A stretch of DNA of 64,000 nucleotides from Chitinophaga rhizophila (GCF_019492185.1 NZ_JAICCF010000006.1:1-64000), one strand, 5' to 3'. Shown: positions 35,815-44,976, counted from the stretch's first letter. Program-made: numbers and translations. The notes: generated by a model from the sequence alone, not told the origin.

Positions 35815-35822
35815 TATCTTTG
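35815..35822 (+). promoter_or_regulatory. -7 box of the DUF983 gene
   Basis: TATCTTTG matches TAnnTTTG and lies right after the ABC gene stop. It ends 5 nt before ATG 35828, predicting an independent leaderless transcript despite the operon-like spacing. Confidence 0.6.
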
Positions 35823-35827
35823 CACTC

Positions 35828-36241
35828 ATGAGTAACACGCGACCTAACTACCTTCTGAGCATGCTCAGTATGAAATGCCCACATTGCCGCAGAGGAGACA
35901 TGTTTAAAACAAAAAATGCATATACGAATCTGAAAAAGACATTCGAGATGCATGAGCATTGTCCTGTCTGCGGACAGAAATACGAACTGGAAACAGGCTT
36001 CTGGTTCGGTACAGGATACGTAAGTTATGCGTTAGCCGTGGCCTTCTCAGTAGCAACGCTGATTGCCTACTGGGTGATCTTCGGAATGTCCTGGGAAGAT
36101 AACAGCGTATTCATCTGGCTGGGTCTAAACGGTGTATTACTCGTAGTGCTACAACCCTGGTTAATGCGTATCAGCAGAGTCATCTACCTTTATTTCTTTG
36201 TATATTATGATGAAAGTACGGCAGAACTGCCTGACAAATAA
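35828..36241 (+). CDS. DUF983 membrane protein with zinc-ribbon motifs
   Basis: A 137-residue DUF983 protein. Two CxxC pairs (CPHC near 19 and CPVC near 47) look like a zinc ribbon; two membrane helices follow (about 65-85 and 95-115). The phrase ETGFWFGTGYVSYA is a family hallmark. ATG 35828 is preferred over the GTG at 35786, which lies inside the ABC gene and upstream of the -7 box. Function unknown. Confidence 0.88.
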   Translation: MSNTRPNYLLSMLSMKCPHCRRGDMFKTKNAYTNLKKTFEMHEHCPVCGQKYELETGFWFGTGYVSYALAVAFSVATLIAYWVIFGMSWEDNSVFIWLGLNGVLLVVLQPWLMRISRVIYLYFFVYYDESTAELPDK

Positions 36242-36243
36242 CG

Positions 36244-36279
36244 AAACGGCTGACTGAATAGTCAGCCGTTTTTCTTTTA
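36244..36279 (+). terminator. Terminator of the DUF983 gene
   Basis: AAACGGCTGACT and AGTCAGCCGTTT form a perfect 12-bp stem with loop GAAT, followed by TTCTTTT, 2 bp after the stop. Confidence 0.93.
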
Positions 36280-36328
36280 TACAGATTCATTGCACGACTT
36301 TTGTTGTAGTACCGGCAAAAGATATCTC

Positions 36329-36814
36329 ATGCAATTCAACCACTTACTGTACATCTGCGGCATTGCTCTGTTATCTTCCTGTGCAACTACTACCCAGGAA
36401 ACGGAAAGGCAGGCAGACACCAGCACAGTTGCAGCTACTACTTCCGACATACCTGCCGGACAAACCTCCGCAGATACACCCCGTAATGCGCCTCCTTCTG
36501 AAGTACTGAAGCCTAAATCAGGCCCTTACTCACCGGAATGTTATAATACCATCACTGATATTATCCAGAGCTCTGACTTCAAATCTGAACTAGCCAAAAA
36601 GGAAAATATTAAGGTAAGGATTGACCGTCAGGAAAATACCAAGCTGTTTCTCCAATTGTTTGCCAGCGAAAAAGACCATGAATCAACCATCGCATGGCTA
36701 AGACTGGATAAAGCAAATGAGAAGCTGGAAGATATTACTGTGGATCTGGATAAGCCTGTAGAGTTAAACTATGATAAGAGCCTGATAAGTGCGCTGAGGC
36801 AAAATTGCCCATAA
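36329..36814 (+). CDS. Lipoprotein of unknown function
   Basis: A 161-residue lipoprotein from ATG 36329; a start at 36290 would put 13 residues, including two Cys, before the signal. The lipobox is LLSSC (Cys near 18). A Thr/Ser/Ala/Pro-rich linker (about 20-60) leads to a folded domain (about 70-160) with one conserved-looking Cys pair (PECYN and QNCP). No family recognised. Confidence 0.65.
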   Translation: MQFNHLLYICGIALLSSCATTTQETERQADTSTVAATTSDIPAGQTSADTPRNAPPSEVLKPKSGPYSPECYNTITDIIQSSDFKSELAKKENIKVRIDRQENTKLFLQLFASEKDHESTIAWLRLDKANEKLEDITVDLDKPVELNYDKSLISALRQNCP

Positions 36815-36939
36815 ACAATTACCTGGCATCGATTAAGAAACGGATTGCTGCAAAGCTCCCGGTGGAGAACAAAGAACTGTGTGCAAGGGGAATAGGCGGC
36901 CATCTGCATCATGCATATTAAATACTGACTTATAAGTAG

Positions 36940-36979
36940 AAAGGCCGGATACTTCTCCACAGAAGCATCCGGCCTTTTT
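36940..36979 (+). terminator. Terminator between the lipoprotein and TonB-receptor genes
   Basis: AAAGGCCGGAT pairs with ATCCGGCCTTT, and CTTCT with AGAAG inside. The plus strand continues TTTATATT. It sits between two convergent genes and probably serves both. Confidence 0.85.
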
Positions 36980-37035
36980 ATATTCACCAGCAATTTACAA
37001 CTGGTCATTTATTTCAATCAACCTTCAATTCGATG

Positions 37036-39492
37036 TTACCTAATGTCTATAGGTATCACCACTTTCACACTGAACGTTCTACCCATGTTGAATACGCCTG
37101 CTCTACCTGTTACTTCATTTACAGGTGCATACTTCAACCGGCTGAGGTGATTCTGGTAGGCAACGTCTGTCAGGTTATTGGCAGACAAGTGTAAGGAGAA
37201 CAATGTTTTCTTACTGTTTCTGCTAATGAAGTCTGTACCTATTCCGGCATTCAGCAAAGTATATCCGGAGGTAGCTGTTTCTGTCTGATAAGCATAAAAA
37301 ATATCATTCTGCGCAAAGGTATTATCCAGCTGTACACCGATATAAGCGTTCTGCAGGATACCTCCTACTTTTTTGAAGTTACCTTTCAGCTCAGATATCC
37401 AGCGGGCCGCAGGAATATTAGGCAGGTACTTCGCTGAATCGGGACCATCTGCAATAGCAGTGCGTACATAAGATACTGTGTTCTCGAAATGCAGCCAGTC
37501 AATAGGATGTGGGTGGATATCTAACATAAATTCACCGCCGTACAAGTTAGCAGTATGCTGTTGATATTTGAAAGCCGAGTATCCATCTTCATTGTCGGCT
37601 ACAGGAATGGAATCAGTTCCTGCTACGCTGACCAGCTTACGTGCGAAGATGAAGTTATTAATATGGTTATAAAACACACTGGCAGTCAATGACACATGCT
37701 GCGAATTGAACTCAATTCCAAGATCTCCCTGCGTACTTACCTCCGGCTTCAGATCATTGTTACCATACTCATACTTAATAGTGCCTTCATGTACACCATT
37801 CGCAGCGAGTTCAGAAACATTCGGCGCACGGAAGCCCCGGGCAACATTTAACTTCAGTGTTACCTGCTGGCTGGCAGCATAACTCAGACCAGCACTTCCT
37901 GATATGTTAGAGAAGTCACGGTCAAAAGAAGCAAATTTCGTCTCACCACCGTTCTCCACCGGAATACCATCATCATTCAGTTGCAACCCTTTGATTGTCA
38001 TCTGACGATTATCAAAACGCAGACCACCACTCAGTGTCAGCTTATCGAAAGTTTTGCTGGTGACTGCGAATATACCTGCGTCAAACAAATTGTATGCGGG
38101 TATCAGATATTCTTCTCCTCCAATGTTATTCTTTTGCTGCATACCATTTACGCCGATAGTCGTTTGCCAACCATTCATTTCCGGCAAATAATATCTCAGG
38201 CCATAATTGAAGGTATTAAGCTTCAGGAACAACTCCGGCTCATCGGGTTCCAGGACATTGCCTAATTCCTTACGGCGATTCCATTGATAACCCAGGGTCA
38301 GTGCAAGGCGGCCACCATTATGCAGGTATACGTTGTTATCCCAAACCAGTTTATTATGTGTGATTTTTTGTGCAGGAATACCGATCTTATAAGATTTGAA
38401 ATCATCATCTGTAGCAACGGCTTCGTCTTCTTCACCATTGTTATTTACAGGTTTGATAAACAGTCCGTTTTCATCACGGTCACCTTCTACCAGCCCCAGT
38501 TCCTGGTTAAAGGAAGTAAAGCGGAGCGTAGAAGACCCCCATTGTTTATTCAATCCCAGGCTACCTCCGTAGTTAGTATTTTTAAATTTGGAGTTGAAGA
38601 CATAACCATCGTATTTATTCTTGTAGTCATGTGCAAATTTCTGGGTACCGAAAGCACTCCAGCTGAAGCCACCTTTTGACGTACCTGCTATATCTGCATG
38701 ATAAGAAATCTGTCCGTTATTGGTGAGATAGTTTGCCGCTACATTCCCTTTGATATGGCCTGCAGCCACAGCGCCCGGAGGCACAATATTTACTACGCCC
38801 GCCAGTGCATCTGAGCCATATACCAGGGAAGATGGACCTTTTAATACCTCCACTTTGCTGACATTGTAATCATCAATTTCAATACCGTGCTCATCTCCCC
38901 ATTGCTGTCCTTCCTGTCGTACACCATCACCAACAACTACTACCCTGTTATATCCCAGTCCGCGGATGAATGGCTTGGAGATAGCAGGTCCGGTGGTCAG
39001 CTGACTAACACCTGGTAGTTTTGCAATTGCATCAATAATATTGGTGGAGATATTAGCGTCGAGATAATCTTTCCTGATAATACTTACCGGGGTAGGCGTT
39101 TTTTTAAGAGTAGTAGCCATATTTACGCCAGTGATCACAACTTCGTTCTTTTCAAGCAGCGTCTCGGCAAGTGAGAAGTCTTTTTGTGTATTACCTTCGA
39201 TTTGTACAACTTCTGTAAAGGCTGCATAACCAATATAATGTACCTCTACCAGGTATTTACCTTTAGGCAGATTTTTGATTTCATAATGCCCCTGTGTATT
39301 AGCGGAAGCGCCGATATGCAGATCCGGAAAGTACACTGTAGCGCCAGGTAATGGGCTATTAGAAGCTTTATCTGTTACAGTTCCGCTGAGGGAATTGTTA
39401 GCCTCATCAGCAGAAAGCAGATTAGCAAGGGCTGATGAAAAACTAAGGAGGCTGATAATTACAGCTATATGGAGGACACGTAAATAGTGCAT
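37036..39492 (-). CDS. TonB-dependent outer membrane receptor
   Basis: An 818-residue receptor. A signal peptide (about 1-22) is followed by a carboxypeptidase-like regulatory domain (about 33-115, LSGTVTDKASNSPLPGATVYF), a plug (about 120-235) and a 22-strand barrel ending in VKVVIPIDIR. The plug passage PFIRGLGYNRVVVVGDGVRQ followed by WGDEHGIEID resembles zinc/copper or heme receptor types (ZnuD-like), and several HPHP/His-rich loops are present; the substrate is an inference. No SusD partner. A His-rich small gene lies 114 bp upstream on the same strand. Confidence 0.93.
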   Translation of the reverse strand: MHYLRVLHIAVIISLLSFSSALANLLSADEANNSLSGTVTDKASNSPLPGATVYFPDLHIGASANTQGHYEIKNLPKGKYLVEVHYIGYAAFTEVVQIEGNTQKDFSLAETLLEKNEVVITGVNMATTLKKTPTPVSIIRKDYLDANISTNIIDAIAKLPGVSQLTTGPAISKPFIRGLGYNRVVVVGDGVRQEGQQWGDEHGIEIDDYNVSKVEVLKGPSSLVYGSDALAGVVNIVPPGAVAAGHIKGNVAANYLTNNGQISYHADIAGTSKGGFSWSAFGTQKFAHDYKNKYDGYVFNSKFKNTNYGGSLGLNKQWGSSTLRFTSFNQELGLVEGDRDENGLFIKPVNNNGEEDEAVATDDDFKSYKIGIPAQKITHNKLVWDNNVYLHNGGRLALTLGYQWNRRKELGNVLEPDEPELFLKLNTFNYGLRYYLPEMNGWQTTIGVNGMQQKNNIGGEEYLIPAYNLFDAGIFAVTSKTFDKLTLSGGLRFDNRQMTIKGLQLNDDGIPVENGGETKFASFDRDFSNISGSAGLSYAASQQVTLKLNVARGFRAPNVSELAANGVHEGTIKYEYGNNDLKPEVSTQGDLGIEFNSQHVSLTASVFYNHINNFIFARKLVSVAGTDSIPVADNEDGYSAFKYQQHTANLYGGEFMLDIHPHPIDWLHFENTVSYVRTAIADGPDSAKYLPNIPAARWISELKGNFKKVGGILQNAYIGVQLDNTFAQNDIFYAYQTETATSGYTLLNAGIGTDFISRNSKKTLFSLHLSANNLTDVAYQNHLSRLKYAPVNEVTGRAGVFNMGRTFSVKVVIPIDIR

Positions 39493-39606
39493 AACAAGAT
39501 TTATTTATAACAATATGCTGCAACGGCAACCCGATGTTTGCAGTCACAGACACAATCTGGGCTGATAGCCCTTTTAATAGCATTAATAGCGATCAAGAAA
39601 AATTAA

Positions 39607-39912
39607 CTACGCAATCCATGTAACGGGAGGCGCACGGGGAGATAAAATTCTGTGGATAACATGCCCGATAACAGGGATAACCGGTGGTGGGAAATGCCAG
39701 ATCACTTCATGCACCAGCATATAGTAGGATAAGCTGGCATGTTGATATGCTTCCGGTTCTATCTGAAGAAAGCCACAGTGAACATGTTTTTCAGATAAGG
39801 TCGTACCATACCTTATGACGCTGGTGGTATCATCGTCAGTATCGTGATGGCTGAAAAACTGATGTATAAATGCCCTTGGGGTGGTATTGAAAATAAATAC
39901 CCCCAGTAGCAT
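39607..39912 (-). CDS. Small His-rich exported protein upstream of the TonB receptor
   Basis: A 101-residue protein from ATG 39912 with a hydrophobic N-terminus (MLLGVFIFNT) and clustered histidines: FFSHHDTDDD, HVHCGF, HEVIWHF, HVIHR. It ends RAPPVTWIA. A longer reading from 40074 is open, but an exact -7 box at 39975-39968 lies inside it and favours the short form. Small exported His-rich proteins with such APP ends (DUF2946-like architecture) often sit next to metal-linked TonB receptors. Function unknown. Confidence 0.55.
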   Translation of the reverse strand: MLLGVFIFNTTPRAFIHQFFSHHDTDDDTTSVIRYGTTLSEKHVHCGFLQIEPEAYQHASLSYYMLVHEVIWHFPPPVIPVIGHVIHRILSPRAPPVTWIA

Positions 39913-39967
39913 GATAGCCAATATCCGGTATAAGACCTTGTGCTTCAGATCATGAGTTTGACGGTTA

Positions 39968-39975
39968 CAAATATA
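39968..39975 (-). promoter_or_regulatory. -7 box for the His-rich gene and TonB receptor
   Basis: On the minus strand TATATTTG matches TAnnTTTG and ends 55 bp before ATG 39912. No clean -33 element. Confidence 0.4.
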
Positions 39976-40080
39976 ACCAATAAATGCAACACCGTTGCCC
40001 ACCAGCTGGCAAAATGACAGCAATATCTGTAAAAGTGCTAAGTCAGGGATAGCCGGTTTAGGGGTGTTCGGCAAGAGTGC

Positions 40081-40124
40081 TTGTTCGTCGCTTGGCCGTC
40101 GCTAGTTCGTCGCTTGTTCGTCCA
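40081..40124. repeat. 11-bp tandem repeat, four units
   Basis: Four consecutive 11-bp units: TTGTTCGTCGC, TTGGCCGTCGC, TAGTTCGTCGC, and a partial TTGTTCGTC. It is a non-coding, GC-rich patch in an AT-rich spacer, just upstream of the His-rich gene. Confidence 0.7.
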
Positions 40125-40204
40125 CAACTCGTTCGGGGATATACAAACCCTCATTAGTCTTTTAGGATCAATAGATTACACACATCGTCTACTACCAAAA
40201 ACAA

Positions 40205-40237
40205 AAAAGTTCATGGCATATACTGCCATGAACTTTT
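40205..40237 (-). terminator. Terminator of the DUF1800-DUF1501 operon
   Basis: AAAAGTTCATGGCA and TGCCATGAACTTTT form a 14-bp perfect stem. On the minus strand a TTTTTTG-type run follows. It is 20 bp past the DUF1501 gene stop. Confidence 0.9.
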
Positions 40238-40257
40238 GACATATAGTATAGTAAGTA

Positions 40258-41832
40258 TTAATATTTCACTTTAAGCATGGACCTTACATGCTGGTACACA
40301 CCGTTTTGCAGGCGGGCGTAAAAGATACCTGCGGACAGATTACCACTTTCGAAGGTAATGCTGTATTCACCGGCTGGCTGGACCTTGTTAACAGGTGTAG
40401 ATACCAGGCGGCCCATTGTATCAAATATCTGGATCATGGTATGTCCGCCCCGGGTTTTATACTTCAGGGTCGTGTTAGCCACGAATGGGTTCGGATAGTT
40501 GGTAATCAGGTTATTACTGCCATTATTCACATCATCTATTGTCGTTAGCGTACCACAGGCGATGCCGCTTACAATGGGCAGGCGCTGATAATCTTTGAAC
40601 AGGACTGTCTGCAGGGTAGCGCTGTTCACACAGAACCATTGTTCCAGCAAGGAGGCGTATACCGAGCGGAAATCGTATTGCATCGGCATATTATCACTAA
40701 CATTGGTTTGTGTGGGGATATCAGGAGATGAGCCTAAAACACCCTGGAGCACGTAATCGCCAAAGACAATCATCGGTGCAGCGGCACCGTGGTCAGTACC
40801 CATACTACCATTTGACTTGATACGACGGCCAAACTCAGAGAATGTCATACCTACCACGCGGCGGGATGCTTTCAGTTTGGTAAGATCGTCCATAAATGCC
40901 TTGATTGAGTCAGACAGTTGACCGAGTAATCTTGCGTGTTCGCCTTTGGTAGTATCGCCGGCTTGTGCCTGATTAGCATGTGTATCAAAGAAAGCGTGCG
41001 TTACCATGTACAGGCGGGTTTTCAGACCACCTGCCACCAGGCGTGCAACTATTTTGAGCTGTTCTGCCAGTCTGTTATCCGGGTATGGACTCTGAGAAGT
41101 GACATTAGCAGCTGCTTTTTTGATAGAATCTGCAAACTTATTAGACTGTTTGGCGATCAGGCGGACGTATTCCAGTTCCACACCCGCATGGGTATTTGGA
41201 ACAGGGTCCATAATGTCTTCAATCAGGTTATAGAAATCAGTAGAACTGGATATAGCTACCGCCATATTAGCATCGCTACCCTGGAAAACCGGCGATGTCA
41301 GTGAACCGATCTGGATAGCCAGCGGATCAGTACCTTCATAGGCATCGGGGAACCCAGGGAACTGTGTTTCGAGGTAGCGGCCTGCCCAACCTGATTCAAT
41401 TACCTGGTTAGCGTCTGAACCACTCAGCCAGATATCCATTGCGCGGAAGTGGGAGTAGTCAGGAGAAGGGTAGCCTACACTCTGGATCACACATACTTTA
41501 CCATTCTCATATAGTTCCTGGAGGCCCGTCATAGCCGGATGGAAACCAGTTTTAATGTTATTAGCGAGTGGCAGCACAGCACCTTCCGGAATAGCGATAT
41601 TGGTGCGGGCAGCCTGATAATCCGCATATACGTCCAGCGGCACTATCATATTAAGACCATCATTTCCACCTATCATCTGGATCATTACCAGTACGTGGTC
41701 ATTATCTTCGGCAGATTTCTGTAAAGCGTTCAGCAGCGATGAGCCACCGAAGGCTTTTACGGAAAAGCCATTTATAAAGGTCGGCAGGATCGTTGCCGGA
41801 GCGGAATATTTAAGAAAGTCTCTGCGTTTCAT
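40258..41832 (-). CDS. DUF1501 secreted protein with T9SS sorting domain
   Basis: A 524-residue DUF1501 protein (alkaline-phosphatase/sulfatase-like fold). The N-terminus MKRRDFLKYSAPATILP looks like a Tat signal. The body holds the family phrases MIGGNDGLNMIVPLD and FSEFGRRIKSNGSMGTDHGAA. From about residue 437 on, a Por-type C-terminal sorting domain is visible (NYPNPFVANTTLKY, then GEYSITFESGNLSAGIFYARL and a basic end), indicating export by the type IX system to the surface. Enzyme activity unproven. It follows the DUF1800 gene by 22 bp; these two families are regularly paired. Confidence 0.92.
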   Translation of the reverse strand: MKRRDFLKYSAPATILPTFINGFSVKAFGGSSLLNALQKSAEDNDHVLVMIQMIGGNDGLNMIVPLDVYADYQAARTNIAIPEGAVLPLANNIKTGFHPAMTGLQELYENGKVCVIQSVGYPSPDYSHFRAMDIWLSGSDANQVIESGWAGRYLETQFPGFPDAYEGTDPLAIQIGSLTSPVFQGSDANMAVAISSSTDFYNLIEDIMDPVPNTHAGVELEYVRLIAKQSNKFADSIKKAAANVTSQSPYPDNRLAEQLKIVARLVAGGLKTRLYMVTHAFFDTHANQAQAGDTTKGEHARLLGQLSDSIKAFMDDLTKLKASRRVVGMTFSEFGRRIKSNGSMGTDHGAAAPMIVFGDYVLQGVLGSSPDIPTQTNVSDNMPMQYDFRSVYASLLEQWFCVNSATLQTVLFKDYQRLPIVSGIACGTLTTIDDVNNGSNNLITNYPNPFVANTTLKYKTRGGHTMIQIFDTMGRLVSTPVNKVQPAGEYSITFESGNLSAGIFYARLQNGVYQHVRSMLKVKY

Positions 41833-41854
41833 AGTTTATAGGTCTTTCTAAGGA

Positions 41855-43501
41855 TCAGGCTAATTGGTATTCGGACATATTCATCATGTATTTGAACAGC
41901 GTCTGGAGACGGGTTTCCACAATATTGCGGTTAGCCGCGTTAGGGTTGGATTTCCATTCGTTCCATGCATCTGTCCAGTAGTAATCGCTGTCAGGGCTTT
42001 GTCCGCTGAGCAGGATATTATTTTTCAATCTTGCCTTTGAAGTGTCGGATAGTTCGATACGGTATAAGAGGTCCAGGACATCCTGGATCAAAGTGACAGG
42101 ATTAGAAGGATCGGACAGTCTTTCCACGAAAGCCAGCGGATCAATTTGTACATCACCAAAGCCTCCTGAGCTGATCATCAGATCACTCATCATATTACGT
42201 TTAGGCAGGGTATCTGTATTGATCCACAGTTCATGGTACTGGGGTGCCTGGTGATAGGCTTCCCAGCCTGCTACCTGCGGAGGATCACCGAGATCCTGAA
42301 GCATATTGGCGCAGTGGTTGCGGATAGTATTCAGCGCTTCGTGTGCAGCCATATAGTCAGTAGGAAATGCTACGCCAAACTCACGTATCATACCTACGGC
42401 AAATTCCACCGGACTTTTGATCAGAGCCGACATATTCAGTGGATCAAAGAAGTGCTCACTTTTGAAGAGCGCTTTCAGAACTGGTTTCAGTTCAAAGTTA
42501 TTGTCGCGCATGATCTTCGCCAGCGGTGTAATCACGTTTTGCTCTACGCCGTCATCGATGAGGTAGTAGACAAAGAAACGGTATATTTTACGAGAGAGGA
42601 ATTTAGATGCTTCCTGTTGATCAAAGATGATATTCAGCAGGTCATCCAGTTCGGTAGCACCGTCAGCACCCGTTTTACCGGTGATTTTACGGTTATTATA
42701 AAAGCTTGAAAATTCTTTATTGGTGATAACGTGCTGGGTACTTTCAAAATAGGACTCCATGGTAATGGGGTTGATCCTATAGCCGGTGAGCACCTGTGCA
42801 GTAGCCCGTACGTCTTCTTCTGTATAGGCGGAATCTGGTCCTTTACCTACGGTGAACAATTCATGCAGTTCACGACCATAGTTCTCATCCGGACTTTCCT
42901 TTCCGTTGAGATAGCCGTTCAGGTATCGGAGCATGGCCGGGTCAAGGGTCACTGCTTTGGTAAGCGCTTTGATGTTGCCGGTAGCATGAGAACGCAGCAT
43001 AGTGTTATACTTATACACATAGCGGGAGTCGTTCACCATATCCATTTCGGTAACGAAGTGGTTATGCCAGAAGAGTACCATTTTCTCCTGGATACTGCGT
43101 GACTGGTCAATCATGACTTTCAGCCACCATGCTTTATAGGAAGACCAGCGCATCCTGTCAAGATCGCCTTCTTCGGGAGGCGGTGCAGAGTTAACCCAGG
43201 TAGTGCCGGGGGCGATACCGGTTTCATCTTCACCGTATGTATTGAGTGGTTGCGTAGTTACGGGAGTGACCGTATCAATCAGGGCGTCTACTGCTGCGTC
43301 CATGCCGAGTCCTTTAGCCCAGGTCACATCTTCAGGAGTAGAACCGAACATCGTGCGTTTCAGCAGGTGTACTGCCTGAGCAGTACCAAATTCTCCCGTG
43401 TATGCTGTAATGCCCGAATCAGTACGAAAGCCGGTGGTCTCCGCTTTGGCTGCTGTTTGCTGGCGTTTTGCAGGAAGCGTAAGGAATTGTCTGCGATCCA
43501 T
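41855..43501 (-). CDS. DUF1800 family protein
   Basis: A 548-residue DUF1800 protein of unknown activity. Family phrases are HLLKRTMFGSTPEDV near 45-59, MVLFWHNHFVTE near 140-151, and LNGKESPDENYGRELHELFT near 197-216. The N-terminus MDRRQFL resembles the start of a Tat signal, but no hydrophobic stretch follows, so it may stay in the cell or leave with its partner. First gene of the DUF1800-DUF1501 operon. Confidence 0.92.
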   Translation of the reverse strand: MDRRQFLTLPAKRQQTAAKAETTGFRTDSGITAYTGEFGTAQAVHLLKRTMFGSTPEDVTWAKGLGMDAAVDALIDTVTPVTTQPLNTYGEDETGIAPGTTWVNSAPPPEEGDLDRMRWSSYKAWWLKVMIDQSRSIQEKMVLFWHNHFVTEMDMVNDSRYVYKYNTMLRSHATGNIKALTKAVTLDPAMLRYLNGYLNGKESPDENYGRELHELFTVGKGPDSAYTEEDVRATAQVLTGYRINPITMESYFESTQHVITNKEFSSFYNNRKITGKTGADGATELDDLLNIIFDQQEASKFLSRKIYRFFVYYLIDDGVEQNVITPLAKIMRDNNFELKPVLKALFKSEHFFDPLNMSALIKSPVEFAVGMIREFGVAFPTDYMAAHEALNTIRNHCANMLQDLGDPPQVAGWEAYHQAPQYHELWINTDTLPKRNMMSDLMISSGGFGDVQIDPLAFVERLSDPSNPVTLIQDVLDLLYRIELSDTSKARLKNNILLSGQSPDSDYYWTDAWNEWKSNPNAANRNIVETRLQTLFKYMMNMSEYQLA

Positions 43502-43653
43502 AGATAGTATGATATGGTTGTGTTGTGTATTCTGAACTTATATAGGGATACTAAGTAAAGTAGGCGATTTTCACAGGTCCCATTTGCGCATCCAAATTAA
43601 TAAAAACTTTAATTCAAGGCTATTATTTTATTTAATCATATAAAGACAAAAAG

Positions 43654-43692
43654 AAAAGGGATTGACTATCATACGATTAGTCAATCCCTTTT
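43654..43692 (-). terminator. Terminator of the thiolase gene
   Basis: AAAAGGGATTGACTA and TAGTCAATCCCTTTT form a perfect 15-bp stem with a 9-nt loop; the minus strand continues CTTTTTG. It is 18 bp past the thiolase stop. Confidence 0.92.
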
Positions 43693-43709
43693 CCAGATAT
43701 TATCAATGC

Positions 43710-44885
43710 TTATAATCTCTCAATTACACCGGCGATTCCTTGTCCGCCGCCCACACATGCAGTCACAACACCATACTTTTTGTCCAATCGTTTCAGATCA
43801 TTGAGTATTTGCACGGTGAGTTTAGCACCGGTACAGCCCAGGGGGTGGCCCAAGGCGATAGCACCCCCGTTGATATTGACGAGTGCCGGATCGATGCCCA
43901 GTTCACGGATAACGGCAACGGACTGTGAGGCGAATGCTTCGTTCAGTTCTACGAGGTCGATGTCATTCAGTTTCTTTCCTGCTTGCTGGAGAGCTTTAGG
44001 CACGGCGGCCACCGGGCCGATACCCATGATACGTGGATGTACACCAGCGGATACACAGGATACGAGTCTACCAATTGGCTGCAGACCTAATTCCTTCACC
44101 ATGGATTCACTCATTACGACAACAAAGGCTGCGCCGTCGGAGGTCTGGGAAGAGTTACCGGCAGTCACGCTTCCACCGGCAGCAAATACTGGTTTCAGTT
44201 TGGCGAGCGCTTCGGGGGAAGTATCAGCACGTGGACCTTCATCGGTATCCACGGTATATGTGCGGGTCTGTTTACGGCCTTTTTCGTCAACGTATACTTC
44301 ATTGACAGCTATGGGCAGAATACCTTCCTTAAAGTAGCCATTTTCGATGGCCTTCAGTGCTTTCTGGTGAGACTGATAGGCAAAAGTATCCTGGTCTTCG
44401 CGGGATACGTTATACTCACGTGCAACTGCCTCCGCAGTTAAACCCATACCGAGGTAATATTCAGGTGTAGAGGATGCGACGGTATAGTTAGGGACCGTTT
44501 TCCATCCTGCTACGGGAACAAGGCTCATACTTTCAGTACCGCCAGCGATGATACAATGCGCCATACCGGACTGGATCTTGGCAGTGGCGATAGCAATGGT
44601 TTCCAATCCGGAAGCACAATAGCGGTTCACCGTCATACCTGGTACTTCGACGCCAAGGGCGCGTACAGAAATCATACGACCGATCTGTAGTCCTTGTTCT
44701 GCTTCTGGAACAGCGTTACCAACGATCAGGTCATCTACTCTTTTAGGGTCCAGCTGAGGAACACTTTTAAGCAGGCCTGTGATTACATCCACGGCCAGGT
44801 CATCAGGCCGGTAAAAGCGGAAGCCGCCCCGCTTGGACTTACCCACCGCGGTTCTGAATCCGGCTACGATATATGCTGTTTCCAT
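43710..44885 (-). CDS. Acetyl-CoA C-acyltransferase (thiolase)
   Basis: A 391-residue thiolase from ATG 44885 (METAYIVAGFRTAVGKS); an upstream reading to 44963 adds 26 unrelated residues. The nucleophile Cys90 is in NRYCASGLE, the active-site His in GHPLGCTGAK, and the second catalytic Cys in CVGGGQG near the C-terminus. Either a degradative beta-ketothiolase (FadA-like) or a biosynthetic acetoacetyl-CoA thiolase; no beta-oxidation partner gene adjoins. An AGGAG lies about 10 nt upstream of the ATG, a strong Shine-Dalgarno by the standard of this genome. Confidence 0.92.
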   Translation of the reverse strand: METAYIVAGFRTAVGKSKRGGFRFYRPDDLAVDVITGLLKSVPQLDPKRVDDLIVGNAVPEAEQGLQIGRMISVRALGVEVPGMTVNRYCASGLETIAIATAKIQSGMAHCIIAGGTESMSLVPVAGWKTVPNYTVASSTPEYYLGMGLTAEAVAREYNVSREDQDTFAYQSHQKALKAIENGYFKEGILPIAVNEVYVDEKGRKQTRTYTVDTDEGPRADTSPEALAKLKPVFAAGGSVTAGNSSQTSDGAAFVVVMSESMVKELGLQPIGRLVSCVSAGVHPRIMGIGPVAAVPKALQQAGKKLNDIDLVELNEAFASQSVAVIRELGIDPALVNINGGAIALGHPLGCTGAKLTVQILNDLKRLDKKYGVVTACVGGGQGIAGVIERL

Positions 44886-44944
44886 TTCCTTAACTCCTTT
44901 TTCCGGGCGTAAAACCCGATTTTTTTCTTTTAAGTTAAAGAAGT

Positions 44945-44976
44945 TTTGTGAAATAGAAAACAACGTGTTAGATTTG
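44945..44976 (+). promoter_or_regulatory. Promoter of tRNA-Lys(CTT)
   Basis: TTTG (44945-44948), 20 bp, then TAGATTTG (44969-44976), both consensus elements, ending 25 bp before the mature tRNA. Confidence 0.75.

Noticed and set aside
40081..40124. CRISPR array
   Set aside because: Units are 11 bp and directly adjacent, with no spacers and no cas genes.
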